64,000 nt of DNA. It comes from Isoperla grammatica. Taxonomy: Eukaryota > Arthropoda > Insecta > Plecoptera > Perlodidae. Position numbers and translations under genes: made by a program. Every line of letters begins with the position of its first letter. The stretch's first letter is position 1. The stretch lies in contig OX246746.1 of NCBI GenBank assembly GCA_945910005.1, positions 34,372,686-34,436,685 of the forward strand. The letters are read 5' to 3'. Positions 21,981 to 33,683 of the stretch are shown here, in pieces. The notes below the pieces were generated by a model. The model saw nothing but the letters and a program-made list of their open reading frames with translations, had not been told where the DNA came from and searched no databases.

Positions 21981-23866
21981 CATCAACTTTATCGATAACA
22001 AGCTGCTGCAAATTATCATTCTGGTGTCGCAATTTTTTTACTTCCCTTTTAGTTTATTCAAGTTCCATCTTTAATCTCTTATTTTCAATTTCCAGTTCTT
22101 CACTTCTAGAAGGTCTCTTTGACTCAGCGGTGTTCTTTGGAGGTTTGGTAACTTTGTCTACATAATTTAATTCTGTTTCAAATGCGTCATAGCTTCTCTC
22201 GGCATTTCTTTGTTGAGATTTCTTAGTCATAATGTCGCGTAGGGCCTACATTTTGGAATGTTCTTGGTAATACTTCTAAAAAAAAAAAAAAAAAAAACGG
22301 AACATCTGCTTAGAAAACTATCTATACGCCCACTACTTTTGGATTATTATTTTGTTATTAATAATGTATGATCATGGGTTACTTTTAAATAGGCTATGTA
22401 TTAAGGAGGAACAACACTGAAATTCTGAATAAAATCTCGTTTTTTGCATTTTTGTTTTTTGGGAATCAAATATAATGTTGTGTTCTAAACCTAAGATTTA
22501 ACACACAATACTTGCATTTCTTTATTGATATCTGTTTATGAAGTTTGTTTGAACTCATGTAACGTGCCGTTTAGTGCCATTCCGCGTTCTTGACGTTTAA
22601 ACCACGCGGTCGTATGTTACACACATTGACAACAGATGGCAGCACACTTCAAGAATAAAATATGTCAATGAAACCCAAAATCAAAGATATTGACAGCTTC
22701 ATTGCTAAATCATAGTATCTTTGCACAGAACAGTTTTTTCTTTGGACTTGTTTACACATTTCCTCGCGTCCTGTCAAAACTCTTTTGTTAAATTCTTATT
22801 TCGTTGTTTTCTCATTGCTTTGTGCAAAAACAGTGAGTAGGGCTAGGCTAGGTAATAATCGTTGAAAATGCAACAAAAGTGATGTTGATATGCCTCAGAG
22901 GCCTACTAGGCCATGGGTTTGAAATATAGGGACTAGGCCCTAGCCCTAGTTCTCCTTACCTAATAACACCTATCATTGAAAGTAGGCCTACATATGACGA
23001 AAATGACTAAAATAACCGATTCCAATGAAAGCAGCTTTAGCCAAAGTGCCTTGGCGCGCATGATAAACGTAATCAACAGACACACAAATTGCTATGGTAA
23101 ATCGCTTGTGTAGCCTAGGCTTCTCTTATGATGCATAAACATTTTTTCTTAGAAATGGCAATTTACGGTGGGTTTACAGCTAAGCGTTGGGTGCGAAGCG
23201 AGGGTGCGAGCTCCAATCAGCGGCCAACTTTGCGTGAAACTCGGCCGTTGATTGGAGCTCGCGCCCTCGCTTCGCTCCCAATTTCTCAATTATTTTACCT
23301 GTGTGTTTGTTTTTTGGGTGCTAGTAGCTATTCCCAACTGTGTTTCGTCTCCATCAAAAGTACTGCCATCAGATTCGCATGTATCCAGTTGATGTACTGG
23401 AACTATGTTTATCCGTTTTGAAGATGAACCACTAATCTTGTTTCGAAGCATTTCCTCTGTATCTGTAAAATGCATATGCGTGCATGCACCCAATAGATTA
23501 ATCTACTTAGCCTAGACCTCGCCTAGGCCTACTTGGAATATAAGTTAGCCCATAATTGGGGGGGAGGGCGTTTAGCCTAGGTTACTCGCGTTCGTTCCAA
23601 TCCACTTTTAACCTCTCTTTTCGCCATACTAAAAAATAGAGGACCATAATTAATTCCTAACTTAAACTAGGTAAGGCCTAAAGAAGTGCCTATTTTCACT
23701 TACCTTCAACGAGCAGCACTTGAGCAGTGTAGTGTTCTCCAGTTTCTTCCCACAAAACTTGATATTTTTGCTTTAGGTAATTACTGTTGATATTAAAATT
23801 TTTGATATAATTCACTGGCACAATCGTCTTCTTTTTATCGTCGATGAATGATACATACGCATACAT
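21981..23866 (-). pseudogene. Tudor-like/coiled-coil protein, three 5' exons with one stop
   Basis: Three minus-strand exons join in phase: 23866-23704 (starts at ATG 23866), 23462-23299 and 22245-21981. Donors are GTAAGT, GTAAAA and GTGAGT; acceptors TTTTACAG and AATGTAG. Exon 1 gives 54 residues resembling a Tudor/SH3-like barrel (YVSFIDD, TIVPVNYI, QVLWEETGEHYTAQVL). Exon 2 is a Ser/Thr-rich linker. Exon 3 has a basic start (ALRDIMTKKSQQRN) and then a heptad-like coiled coil (EELEIENKRLKMELE). A TAA interrupts the coiled coil, yet the frame continues to a good donor, so it is a recent mutation, a polymorphism or a sequence error. This exon order (barrel, linker, coiled coil) is, from my knowledge, common in metazoan genes ending in a BEN domain; that last exon is not seen, perhaps beyond the LTR insertion. 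The same barrel appears at 53507-53647. Confidence 0.6.
23189..23279. repeat. foldback element in intron of the minus-strand gene
   Basis: Arms 23189-23225 and 23243-23279 are inverted copies with few mismatches (GCGAAGCGAGGG...CCAATCAGCGGCC). It lies just beside the donor of exon 2, inside the intron between 23298 and 22246. The core CCAATCAGCGG is shared with the foldback at 1192-1305, also intronic. Confidence 0.78.
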
Positions 23867-25561
23867 GATAAATACACAGATTATACAGATAAACTTCGAT
23901 GAAAAACGCAACAGGTGCCGAGAATAAACAAACGTGAGTTTCCTTCGCCTTCTTCGGCGCCGGACGGAAAGACTGAAATTCCGCGGTCCGCCCAATAACC
24001 GGGGATTCCACATTTTTGGTAATTAAATAAACGACATGCACACAACCACGTCGATTAGTCGAATCTTTTGATAAAATAATCAAAGAATCGATTCATACAA
24101 AGAATCGGATACAAATAATCGATTATTTCAAAAATCGAATCATAATATTATCATTCACTGTTATGGCCACAAAACGATATTGAAATAAAAAAATAATAAT
24201 ATTCAGAATAATATATAAATAAATAAATATTCCTAATGACCTAATGCACTTTGTCGATCGGTTAATCGAAAGAATCGAAAGAAAATAATCGATTATTCGA
24301 AAGAATCGATTCTTTTCGCCCATCTCTACGATGACGTGCAAGTGACGTGAGTCGTGACCTCAACTCAAATGTCAGTCGGTGGGGGTATCTAAATGCAATG
24401 GGTGACAAGCATATTAAAAGAAGAAAGTTGTACTGTGATAAAAGTTTTCAAAACGCAACCATTCCTCATCGATCTTAAGTACGACATACGAAAAGGCTGA
24501 AAGAGTACTTGACAGCTGAACCAACAAGTCCGTCAAGACCTAACCTCACCCAGCGGTTGGATATTCATGAACGTAACCCTACCTGTAGTCCTAGGGGTTG
24601 AAGAGACACTGGTAACTTTAATTTCATATAGGTAGTCCTATTTATGTATAAAGTAATTCTCAATTCACTTTTGAATACCTACAGACTTCATATTCATATT
24701 GTTTATTCATGATTTATAAAGGCTCATTCACAATCAGTCCTAAGGTTTAAGGCAGTACTGTGATATCACTAGGCCTAGTGAATTGTATGCCCAAATCACT
24801 ACTATGTACTACTGCTAGTCATCTCACACTCTCCTCGGAGAGATATATTTATACCATGTATGACAGTATGAATCATGTGAAATAAAATAAAATCAAAACC
24901 AACTCTTACGACTTAAGCCTTACGACGAGCCAATCATTGCACGGTATCTCACACTCCATATACCTTAGACCTTATGCCTGAAAACTGACAGTGAATCGTG
25001 CTTAACTTGTAGGCCCTAGCCTAGGCCTAGGCCAAGCTTTAGGCCTATCCAGACACCTTCACTGAAGGTGAATCACTCACTATACGTATAGCACAGGGGC
25101 TAGGCCGACCTAATTTAACTCCGCTGGGCTCCAAGCCGACCTAGAAACGTCTGATAGGCTAAACACTTGAAACCGCGCTAACCTCAATCGGTCTAACTAA
25201 CCGGGCCAGGTCGGTTTAATCGAGCCAGCTGTGCTTGACATACGAGTAGCTCGCTTTCACTGGAACCTGGTAACCGCGCAACGATGGATCCAGTTGCAGT
25301 GAACCACTAACACAGCTGGCAACGTATTTAAATCACAAAACTTAGTGGGACTTCACACCATATAGGCCTACTTATTATTTATTATTATAATTGCTTAAAC
25401 AGGAATTGCCTATCAATATTACTATCATTATAATAATTATTATTATTATTATTAATTGAATAAGCAACAAGATTATCTCCTGAACAATGTAGCGGGTACC
25501 ACGTAGGCTACCTTATAACTTAAAAAAATATAATTATATTTTAAGTTATAACCTATTGCAG
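23867..25561. other. intergenic, with ATCGATT-rich hAT-like relic and a palindrome
   Basis: At 24055-24330 many copies of AATCGATT occur, ending in GCCCATCTCT, which read on the other strand resembles an hAT end (AGAGATGGGCGAAAAG). A left end could not be fixed. At 25513-25551 the arms TTATAACTTAAAA and TTTTAAGTTATAA form a palindrome. 24340-25500 shows no gene. The promoter of the minus-strand gene should lie near 23870-24010, but no clear element was seen. Confidence 0.4.
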
Positions 25562-26172
25562 GTCCAATGTTCACACTTCACAGCAAGAGTTTTCGAACAA
25601 TGTTATCTTTGATTTTAGATTCTATTTCAAACAACAGAAGGAAGGAAGGATGCAAGGATGAGGGAGCCCATTCTAATTCCAGAAAGAGTGAAATACCTTC
25701 AAGTGAAGATTCCGCTTCGTCTCTAAAAGATTATGATGGTGGTCACGATGCTAAATTTGCAAATTGCCATGGTGCTGTTGATGATTCTACTTCAAACGAT
25801 AGAAGGAATGAAGGGTTCACCGATGATCCAGCCCAGCTTAATGCCAAAAAGAGGGAAATACCAACAAGCAATTGTGATGATTACCCTGTATCTCTAAAAG
25901 ATTATGATAGCAGTAGTGGTGTTGAAGGTGATGGTTACATTGACAATTATATTAATGATGGTGGTCATATTGTTAATTATAATGACAATGCTGATAGTGA
26001 TGGTCACAGTGATGATGTTGATGGACATGGCGACAATGACGATAGTGATGGTCACGGTGATGATAATGATGTGGAGAATGATGTTGATGGTGGACATGGC
26101 GATAGTGATGTTCATGATGCTAGTGATGGTCAGAATGATGATGATAGTGGACATAGCGACTGTTCGGTTTAG
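25562..26172 (+). CDS. hypothetical acidic repetitive protein (single exon)
   Basis: Not a family I recognise. A good acceptor (CCTATTGCAG) ends at 25561; the frame runs to TAG at 26170. The first Met in frame is at 25567. Residues about 20-55 and 75-115 are diverged copies of one another: NRRKEG...KSEIPSS...SLKDYD and DRRNEG...KREIPTS...SLKDYD. From about residue 120 it becomes an Asp/Gly/His/Asn-rich low-complexity tail encoded by GATGGT/GACAAT-type repeats. Purifying selection cannot be judged. The two-copy block argues that it is more than a random open frame, but the tail could simply be a GAT microsatellite. Upstream exons, if any, are not found. Confidence 0.35.
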
Positions 26173-26705
26173 GTGTTTGTATTTATTTAGGTTAATATAT
26201 TTAATCCACTTCCCATTACTACTCTCGATTCACCCCCCCCCCCCTCCCCTTCATTTACTCAGACTACGTAATAGTGTTTCGAGAGAATTGCGCATCCCTA
26301 TATGCGCAGTCACGTGATACTATCAGCGTGGACTGCTTACCGTGACGACGAGGGAGGACACACTTGCCTGTCAACTATCAACAACAGAACATCGCAAACA
26401 TAGATACGTGAGATCACATTCGAGGCAATCGTACAGTAGAGGATTGACGTACTCTTTCACGTGCTGATAGCCTTTTGTGTCTAGTGGTGTGGGGTGGTGT
26501 GGTGAGTAGAGGTGAAGGTAATCGTAGGTATATAGCTTCCTCCCCTTAGATCTCTTCTATACATTAGCCTTTATAGCTCGTACAGATAAAGATACTGCCC
26601 GGGCGCCCAAGCCCTGGCATGAATTTGACATGAGTCACGGTATAAAAAGGGGGCGTTTACGATGGCGGCGGGTCCGAAGAAATCAACGGACTTTCCGCTA
26701 TCGTT

Positions 26706-28550
26706 TTGAAGATCCCTGATGAAGGTATAGACCTAGAACCGGGAATAGACCCGTTAACAAATGAAACCAACGAAGCCGTGAGAAACCTGATAGACTCTCA
26801 ACAGGACGAGGATATCGAACAAGGCATTGGAGCAGTACTCGAGCAGGAACTTCACATTAGGGTTGACCACTCAGAGGATGTTATCACCTCTATTGATGTA
26901 GATACCTCAGTTCTAGGTTCGAAAGTTATGGAATTTGGTTCTCCGAGCCCGAAATCCTGTACATTTGGCTTTAACCATAGGAAAGCTAAGTCTAGTTTCG
27001 ACAGTAAGTCGAGGGTGGCTAACCAAAAAGTCGGAAGACTTCTCCCTCCAGGAGCTTTGAAGACTAATAGCATAACCCAAAACATGTATCCAAAAGAAAA
27101 AGATAAGAAGGGGGAATTAGACCTGGTTGACGGAAACATGGCTAACGACCCTATAGTCACACCGAAAGAATTCAAACAATTTACATATAAACCAAGCGAT
27201 TAAGGCCCATACAAGGTATTCATTGAAAAGAATACAAGAGAAGGTAACTCTTCTAATATAGATCCAGTTATAGGAAAGATGCTGTATAAAACCAACATCA
27301 GCATTGTGGACATCAAACGTACTGGAAGAAATAGAGTAGAAGTGGTCTGCGGGTCGGCGCAATCCGCCAATGAAGTAGTCGCGTTTAAGCTAATCAGAGA
27401 TAAAGGTTACAATTCATACATACCAGGCTTCCTCGTCCAAAGACGAGGTTTGGTTAGAGGGATAGATACGTCCATAACGGATGAGGAACTCCTTCAGGAT
27501 ATTCAAACATCCAACGGATGCTCGGTTTCTGAAATATATAGAATAACCAAAAGAGCAAACGAGTCCGTGTCACAGAGAATACCAACTAGAGCTGTCACAA
27601 TCACCTTCTCCGGAACTCGTCTTCCAGACAGGATCTTCCTATATCATACCTCTCTGTTAGTTGAACCTTATATTTCCCCCATTATATACTGTGGACATTG
27701 CCTACGTTTTGGGCACAGAAGTAACCAATGCAAAAGTCGCGTTAGATGCATTCGATGTGGTGCTGGCCACAGATCAAATGATTGTGATAGGTCAGAGGAT
27801 GAAATTTCCTGCGTGCACTGCGGGGGGAAACACATCGCTTCCTTCCGAGGCTGCGAGGAATGGGGACGACAGAAGGCAATCAAGTAATACATGGCATCAG
27901 AGAATGTCTCGTTCAAGGAAGCTGAAAGTAAAATAGGCCCAATACAAAGAAACAAAGTATCGTACTCTAGCCGGGCAACTAACCCCCCCCCCCCCCCCCC
28001 CAACTATACCCACTCTTACTCTAGTGGTAATAAAACAATAGGCCTAGCATCCCACCTAGGACCTGAACGAAAATCAGAAGGGCCAAGGCAAAATACAAAC
28101 TATGGTAGGGTGATACCGGATTCGTATGGTGAAGACCTCCCGTCCTCCTGTGAGTCGGACAATGGTAACAGATACAACAGGACTTTAAAACCGAAACGGC
28201 AACCGAATAATGGTCCTATGGAAAGACCCCCATACATTCAACCACTTAATTACTCCCCCCCAGGAAAATCTTTACCGGTCTATGCTAACTATAACCACTC
28301 CGTCAACAAGAGTAATCTAGATATACCTATAAGCCAGCAGTCTGGGGTAGCTGACCCTGACAAGAGCATCTTAGCTCATATACACTTAGTAGCGCGTCAA
28401 ATGGAGGAGGCAGTTACCAACTCTCCCGATAGGGAACAGGGGGATACTTTGAAGGCTTTGGTAAAAGCACTTTTAACCATCCTTACTAGATCAACCGGTG
28501 CGGGGGATAGGACAGGCTCTATCCTCCAACAAACCGGCTCCAAAAACTAG
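26706..28550 (+). pseudogene. LINE ORF1 (triple CCHC nucleic-acid-binding protein)
   Basis: One reading frame interrupted by TAA at 27201-27203 and TAA at 27885-27887; both could be single changes from a sense codon. The first third is acidic and unstructured. The middle block (27279 on) includes a partner/RNA-recognition-like region and three clustered knuckles: CGHCLRFGHRSNQC, CIRCGAGHRSNDC and CVHCGGKH, at about 27690-27840. The last part is Pro/Asn/Ser-rich and contains a run of about 18 C at 27983-28001. ORF1 proteins of this kind coat element RNA. TAG at 28548-28550 is two bases before the ORF2 ATG, a spacing that suits termination-reinitiation. The true start may be upstream of 26706. 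Confidence 0.7.
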
Positions 28551-28552
28551 AT

Positions 28553-31500
28553 ATGAGGTTGATGCAATGGAATGCTAGAAGTTTAGTAAGTAACCAAGAG
28601 AAACTTACCTCAGCAGTAACAGCTAAGAAATTAGACCTTATCATCGTAGCGGAAACCTGGTTTAAACCACAGACCAGGTTTAGAATGTCGGGATACCATA
28701 TGGTGAGAGATGATAGAGAGGATGGCAAAGGAGGAGTTGCCATCATATTCCATAAATCCATCTGTGCACAAGAGATCCAAGTAAATCACCTTATCCCTGG
28801 TCTCCAAATCATAGGATTAAAGGTTTCGGTAGGCGAGCTAACATTTTCCATCTATTCAATATATGTAAAACCCGGGATCCAGATATGTAAACTACAATGG
28901 ACCGCTATAAAGACACAATTCTTCTCCCCATTTATTTTGGCAGGAGACTTTAATGCCCACCACCCTGCGTGGGGTGAAAGGTATGAGAATCCAAAAGGCC
29001 GGGCCTTACTGGAATTCATTGAGGAACACAATTTGGTGTTGCCCCACTGCACCCAAACCATCAAGCATACAAGGGTAGGCGGGTTACAGCCAAAGCCGAT
29101 TGGGCAAAATATAAACAAATAATCAACGACACTCTCTACAACAACTCTCCACCACCAGATAAGCCGACTGTTCAACTCCACAGACTAGTATCCGTGGTTA
29201 ATGAAGCAGATGATATCTCCATTCCCACACAGGGTCGTTCTCCCCACCCTCACAGCAACTGTTTACCATCTCATAGAACCAAAGCCAAATTTAAACCTGC
29301 CCCGTGGTGGGATGCCGAGTGCTCCAGGGCAGTAGCACAGAGACGTTTGTCGATGTCTTACTATCGCAGAAATATGACACTCGATAACTGTATTAATTTA
29401 AAGAAAACCCAAGCTAAAACTAAAAGAATTCTTAAAGAGAAAAAACGGGAAGGCTGGCGCCTATTCTGTTCCAGGATTAACATGGGAACAGGATTGGCGA
29501 CCGTGTGGAGGATGGTGAATCGATACAAAGGCAGTCTTTCCTCACCTTCGTTTCTACAGGACGACCCACTGTGGCTGGACGATTTTCTATTACAACTCAC
29601 TCCTCCGTCCGTTTCCCCAATCCCATATGAGTGGGCAGAAGAGACCATCCGGGAAGAGCAATCGTCCATTCTGACTAAACCAATCACTAGAACTGAGTTG
29701 GATAATATTTTACACACTTTAACAGACTCCAGCCCAGGACTGGATGGGATAACGTACTCGATGCTGAAACAACTCCCAGATATAGCTGCATCGCGACTAG
29801 TACAAATATTTAATCTAATGTTGAACACTGGTGAATCTGATGAGGCTATGACCTCCCAAGTGGTCATCCCAATTTTAAAACCAAACAAGGCCCATTGCTT
29901 TCCAAATCTTACAGGCCGATCTCTCTTCTACCATGCACCGCAAAGGTGTGGAGAGGATCCTGGCAAAAAGAATTGAGTGGTATGTTGAACATCATAACAT
30001 TCTATCCAGATCACAGTTTGGGTTCCGCAAACGTAAGTCTACTATAGACAACCTGGCTATTTTTAATACCGATATTCAAACGTGCTATGTACAAGGTAAG
30101 TTCCTTCCTGCTCTATCCTTAGACATCGCTAGCGCTTATGACGATGTGCAGATTCCGATCCTCATTGCCAAAATGAGGAATATCGGCTTCCCAAACCAGA
30201 CATGCAGATGGCTTTACAACTACCTGTCACAACGGATTATCTATGTGAGATTCCAAGGGAAACTCTTTGGTCCACGAACATCGCGTAAGGGCCTACCCCA
30301 AGGTTTAGTCCTGAGTCCTATCCTATATGCTATATATACACATGACATGGATTTAATTGTCTCACCCTACTGTAGAATTTTGCAGTATGCAGATGATATT
30401 CTCATATACTGTTTGTTTTTTAAACTTCAGGTGGCTCTATGGAATCTGAAAGAGGCCCTGATAGCGCTAACGGGATGGCTAGACCTCCTCGGGCTTTCTC
30501 TTTCTGTAGAGAAATGTAATTTAGTGACATTCACAAAGAGAAGAATCCCTTCCAGCATTGCCATTGAGATTTCAGGTTATAACATTCCCATCGCCCCCAG
30601 CTTCAAATTGTTGGGTATCATATTCGATTCTCGCTCTACCTGGCTACCACATATTAAATACCTACGAGCTAGATCCATATTAGCAATGAATGTCCTAAAA
30701 GCCCTCACTTCCATATGGTGGGGTGCAGAACAGTTCACAATGTTAATTCTATATAAATCATTAATACGATCTAGGTTAGAATACGGGTCTTCACTATTCT
30801 CCTCGGCGGCCGCTTCTAACATACTCTTTCTGGAAAGGATTCAATATCAGGCCATTAGAATAGTGCTTGGGTCAATGAAATCATCCCCAGAATTATGGCA
30901 TTGCAAACCGAGGCATGCATAGAACCTCTAAAACACCGATGGGATTTTCTATCCAAAAAGTTTCTACTTAAAAGTCTATCCCTCATTAGCAACGGTTTAG
31001 TCCCAAAATTACAGTTTCTAGCCCTTATCAAAGGGTCCCGTAAAGATAAAGCTCCACGGTTGGTGTACAGACTTCTGGATATGTATAATAGCGTCATTAG
31101 TCTGAAGCATAAAATTAACCGCACACAATCATTACCATATTTTCAAGAAGTTTTTTTTTTTTCATCATCAACCATCCCCGCTCTATACGGTACCATCTTT
31201 ATCCAACTATTCCTGTATATCTGAACAAGAGATTAACTCCCTCTTTAGGGAGCATATTGGAATTAAGTGGGCCCACTCTTTGGAAGTCTATACAGACGGC
31301 TCTAAAATGGACCACAAGGATTATGTGGGTGCAGCATATTGGATCCCTAACCTGTCAACTGGAAAGTGTTTTCAATTATCCCCTGACGCATCCATATTCA
31401 CTGCAGAGGCTTGTGCAATTCTGGAAGTGATCAAATTCCTTTACTCTATCAGATCAAGTAATCCGTATAATAATATCCTAATCATATCCGATTCCCAGAG

Positions 31501-32164
31501 TTGTCTGCACGCCATTACAGAGTACAGGGCATTTAACAATACCCATCCAATCATACTACAAATTATCTCCAACACTATTCGTATGCAGAAATCAAACTTC
31601 AAAATCAATTTCATGTGGGCCCCATCCCACAAAGGAATTAGAGGTAACGAAATTGTTGACCAAATTGCCAAGGTGGCACCGGATTAATCCAAACATGATC
31701 TTAAACCCTCTTACACAGAATATGTGAGTGTTATAAGAAGAGACACCTTTGCTAGCATTCAGTCCGACTGGAAAAGACATCTCGATAACCACTCATCGCA
31801 GTATAACAGCTTGCAAACATCGGTTATGAAGATACCTTGGTTTAAAGGAAGCGGGATGTCCAGGAGATCGATCTCCTCTATAATCCGCATGAGATTTGGA
31901 CACTGTTCAACTAATCAACATTTAGCACGGATAAGGGTTGTCAACTCCCCTAAATGCCATAACTGTGATAGCGATATACACTCTCTGAACCATACATTTT
32001 TTGAATGCCCAGAGCACAGAAAATACAGGAATCGCCTGCTCACATCACTACATAAATGTATCCCATATACCCCATTCTCAGTTATCCCATTACTATCACT
32101 GGAGAATGAATGTGTTTATCCCCTCCTTTGCCAATTTCTCTTAGATAGTAATATTAACATTTAA
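28553..32164 (+). pseudogene. LINE ORF2 (endonuclease-RT-RNase H), broken
   Basis: The APE-type endonuclease starts at 28553 (MRLMQWNARS, VAETW, LAGDFNAHHPAW). Near 29075-29092 the frame changes and the expected SDH end of the endonuclease is missing, so a deletion removed it. RT follows in several frames: frameshifts near 29890-29950, then QFGFRKRKST, SLDIASAYD, GLPQGLVLSP and YADDILIY (30386 on). Another shift lies near 30895, with a T-run at 31147-31158. RNase H is at 31280-31687 (YTDGSK, SDSQSC, WAPSHKG), ending in a premature TAA at 31685. The same frame continues to 32164 with a Cys/His finger, CHNCDSDIHSLNHTFFEC. The family makes a cDNA at the nicked target site. At least three shifts, one stop and one deletion make it inactive. 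Confidence 0.78.
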
Positions 32165-32748
32165 ACAACTAATTCTCAACCAAGAGATTGGACTAGGCCC
32201 TCAGACTAGCCCCATATCTCCGAGGTCGGATAAAACCAGCTTCTAGCATACATTAGGGTCTATCTCATAATACTAGTAGCAGTAGTATATAACCTATACC
32301 ACAGGTGTGTACTGTATGTATAGGGTACGTACCCTCCTTGGCCCATGGATATATGTTATCCAATGCTCATATCCCCTAGAGTAGACTAGCCTGGCGAGCA
32401 TCTGGCAAGAAGCTATTGAACCCGCATAATATCCCTGTGCTCTTGTTATATAGGAGATGTATCTGTTGTTTTGTATGTATATTTATCTGTGTCCTTTATT
32501 CCTCTTTCATCTATTTGATATCCATATGAGTATGTTACATATAGTTTATGTTGTAGTATAGTAATTGCTGTGCTCAAGAACAACCGGATTTCGCACCCCA
32601 GTACCAAATCCGGTACTACCATGAGTGAAAGAGGGTTAAATCCCACAATCCTGGGTGATAAGTGAACAATCCGTCCACAACGTCGAACTGGTCAACATGG
32701 GCGCTGATCCCAAAACCATTTAAATAGAAGAAGAAGAAGCTACGTGAG

Positions 32749-33111
32749 TACCTATACATTTCTCGTCTCCCCTCCCTATGGGTACGGCCCCTTGTTCCCT
32801 ATCCCTATAATAGTGGAGTCGGCCACAACGTAATTATTACTCGTTTTGTTTTTGGTTATTGGTAAGTCATTATTTTGTATGCACTGTTCCCCCCCACCCC
32901 CCCCCCCCCCCCTTTCCAAGAAGAAGAAAGAATATCAAGTAGGCATGGACGCACGCACCTACTGTACATAAAAATGGTCCTCCGTACCCGATGTATTCTT
33001 TTACTGAGTTGAGTTTTGAGTTGAGTTTATTGGGTTTAAGGGCGCTTCAACCAGTAAGGTCATTATGCGCCACCAAGATAATGTAACTCGTTACTTATTG
33101 TTTTATTGCAT
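32749..33111. other. short intergenic stretch with C-run
   Basis: Contains a run of C (about 32889-32911) interrupted by single A. No gene seen. Confidence 0.4.
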
Positions 33112-33489
33112 GATTGATTAATGGGGCTTAACGTCTCAAATTTATGCAACGATGGCTAATCGAGACGATGAGCGGGTGATAATGAAGATGAGAAAGATGA
33201 TAATGAAGAATAAAGCCACATCCGAATCAGATCCATTGTACGTCGCGTGAGTTGTCATACGGGAGTCCAGAAAGGGAGGGCAGGGCCAAGTGGGAGGAGA
33301 AATATTCAATGGGACAGTGGGGGGGAAAGGGGATTGGGGTGTGGACTGCACTTCGTCTGACTTCTCCTCCTCGACCAGTCCGGCTTGGGTGGCCCTACCA
33401 GAAGCATACGCTTCCGCCGGCATAGCTCTCGGGATCATCAAAGCACTCAAACCTGCCCACCACGATAAGGTAGCAGTCCATGGGCAGGT
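33112..33489 (-). mobile_element. SINE-like copy 3 (long head)
   Basis: Body as in the other copies, plus a head of about 150 bp ending CAGTCCATGGGCAGGT. The head is shared only with the 42145 copy; copies at 2523 and 38828 have a different head. On the minus strand the head starts the element and the (AATC)n tail ends it. Confidence 0.72.
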
Positions 33490-33683
33490 TCTTTTCCTGA
33501 GCTTTTTTTTCTAGTGTTTGAAATTCTACTTCGTTATATTAATTTTGCTGTCTTGCCCGTTGTGGAAATTTGTTGTCGTATAGCATTCTCCCCCCGCACT
33601 TTTCACTGTTATTTCATGCAGTGTTTTGTGACGTAATAAGCCACCCCCTAGATTGTCAGTAGTCAATAATTAATTTATTAGCG

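Larger units (their letters stand above)
26413..32740 (+). mobile_element. I/Jockey-type LINE with RNase H, degenerate
   Basis: A two-ORF non-LTR element: 5' region 26413-26705, ORF1 with CCHC fingers, ORF2 with endonuclease, RT and RNase H, a 3' region from 32165, and a short GAAGAAGAAGAAG tail ending at 32740. The octamer TACGTGAG occurs just before 26413 (26405-26412) and just after the tail (32741-32748), a plausible target duplication. Both ORFs carry stops, shifts and one deletion, so the copy is dead. RNase H in ORF2 plus triple CCHC in ORF1 fits the I-like group better than CR1 or RTE. Confidence 0.75.

Noticed and set aside
25894..26317. Ile/Met-rich frames that look like membrane proteins
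   Set aside because: They are other frames of the GAT-type repeat in the acidic exon.
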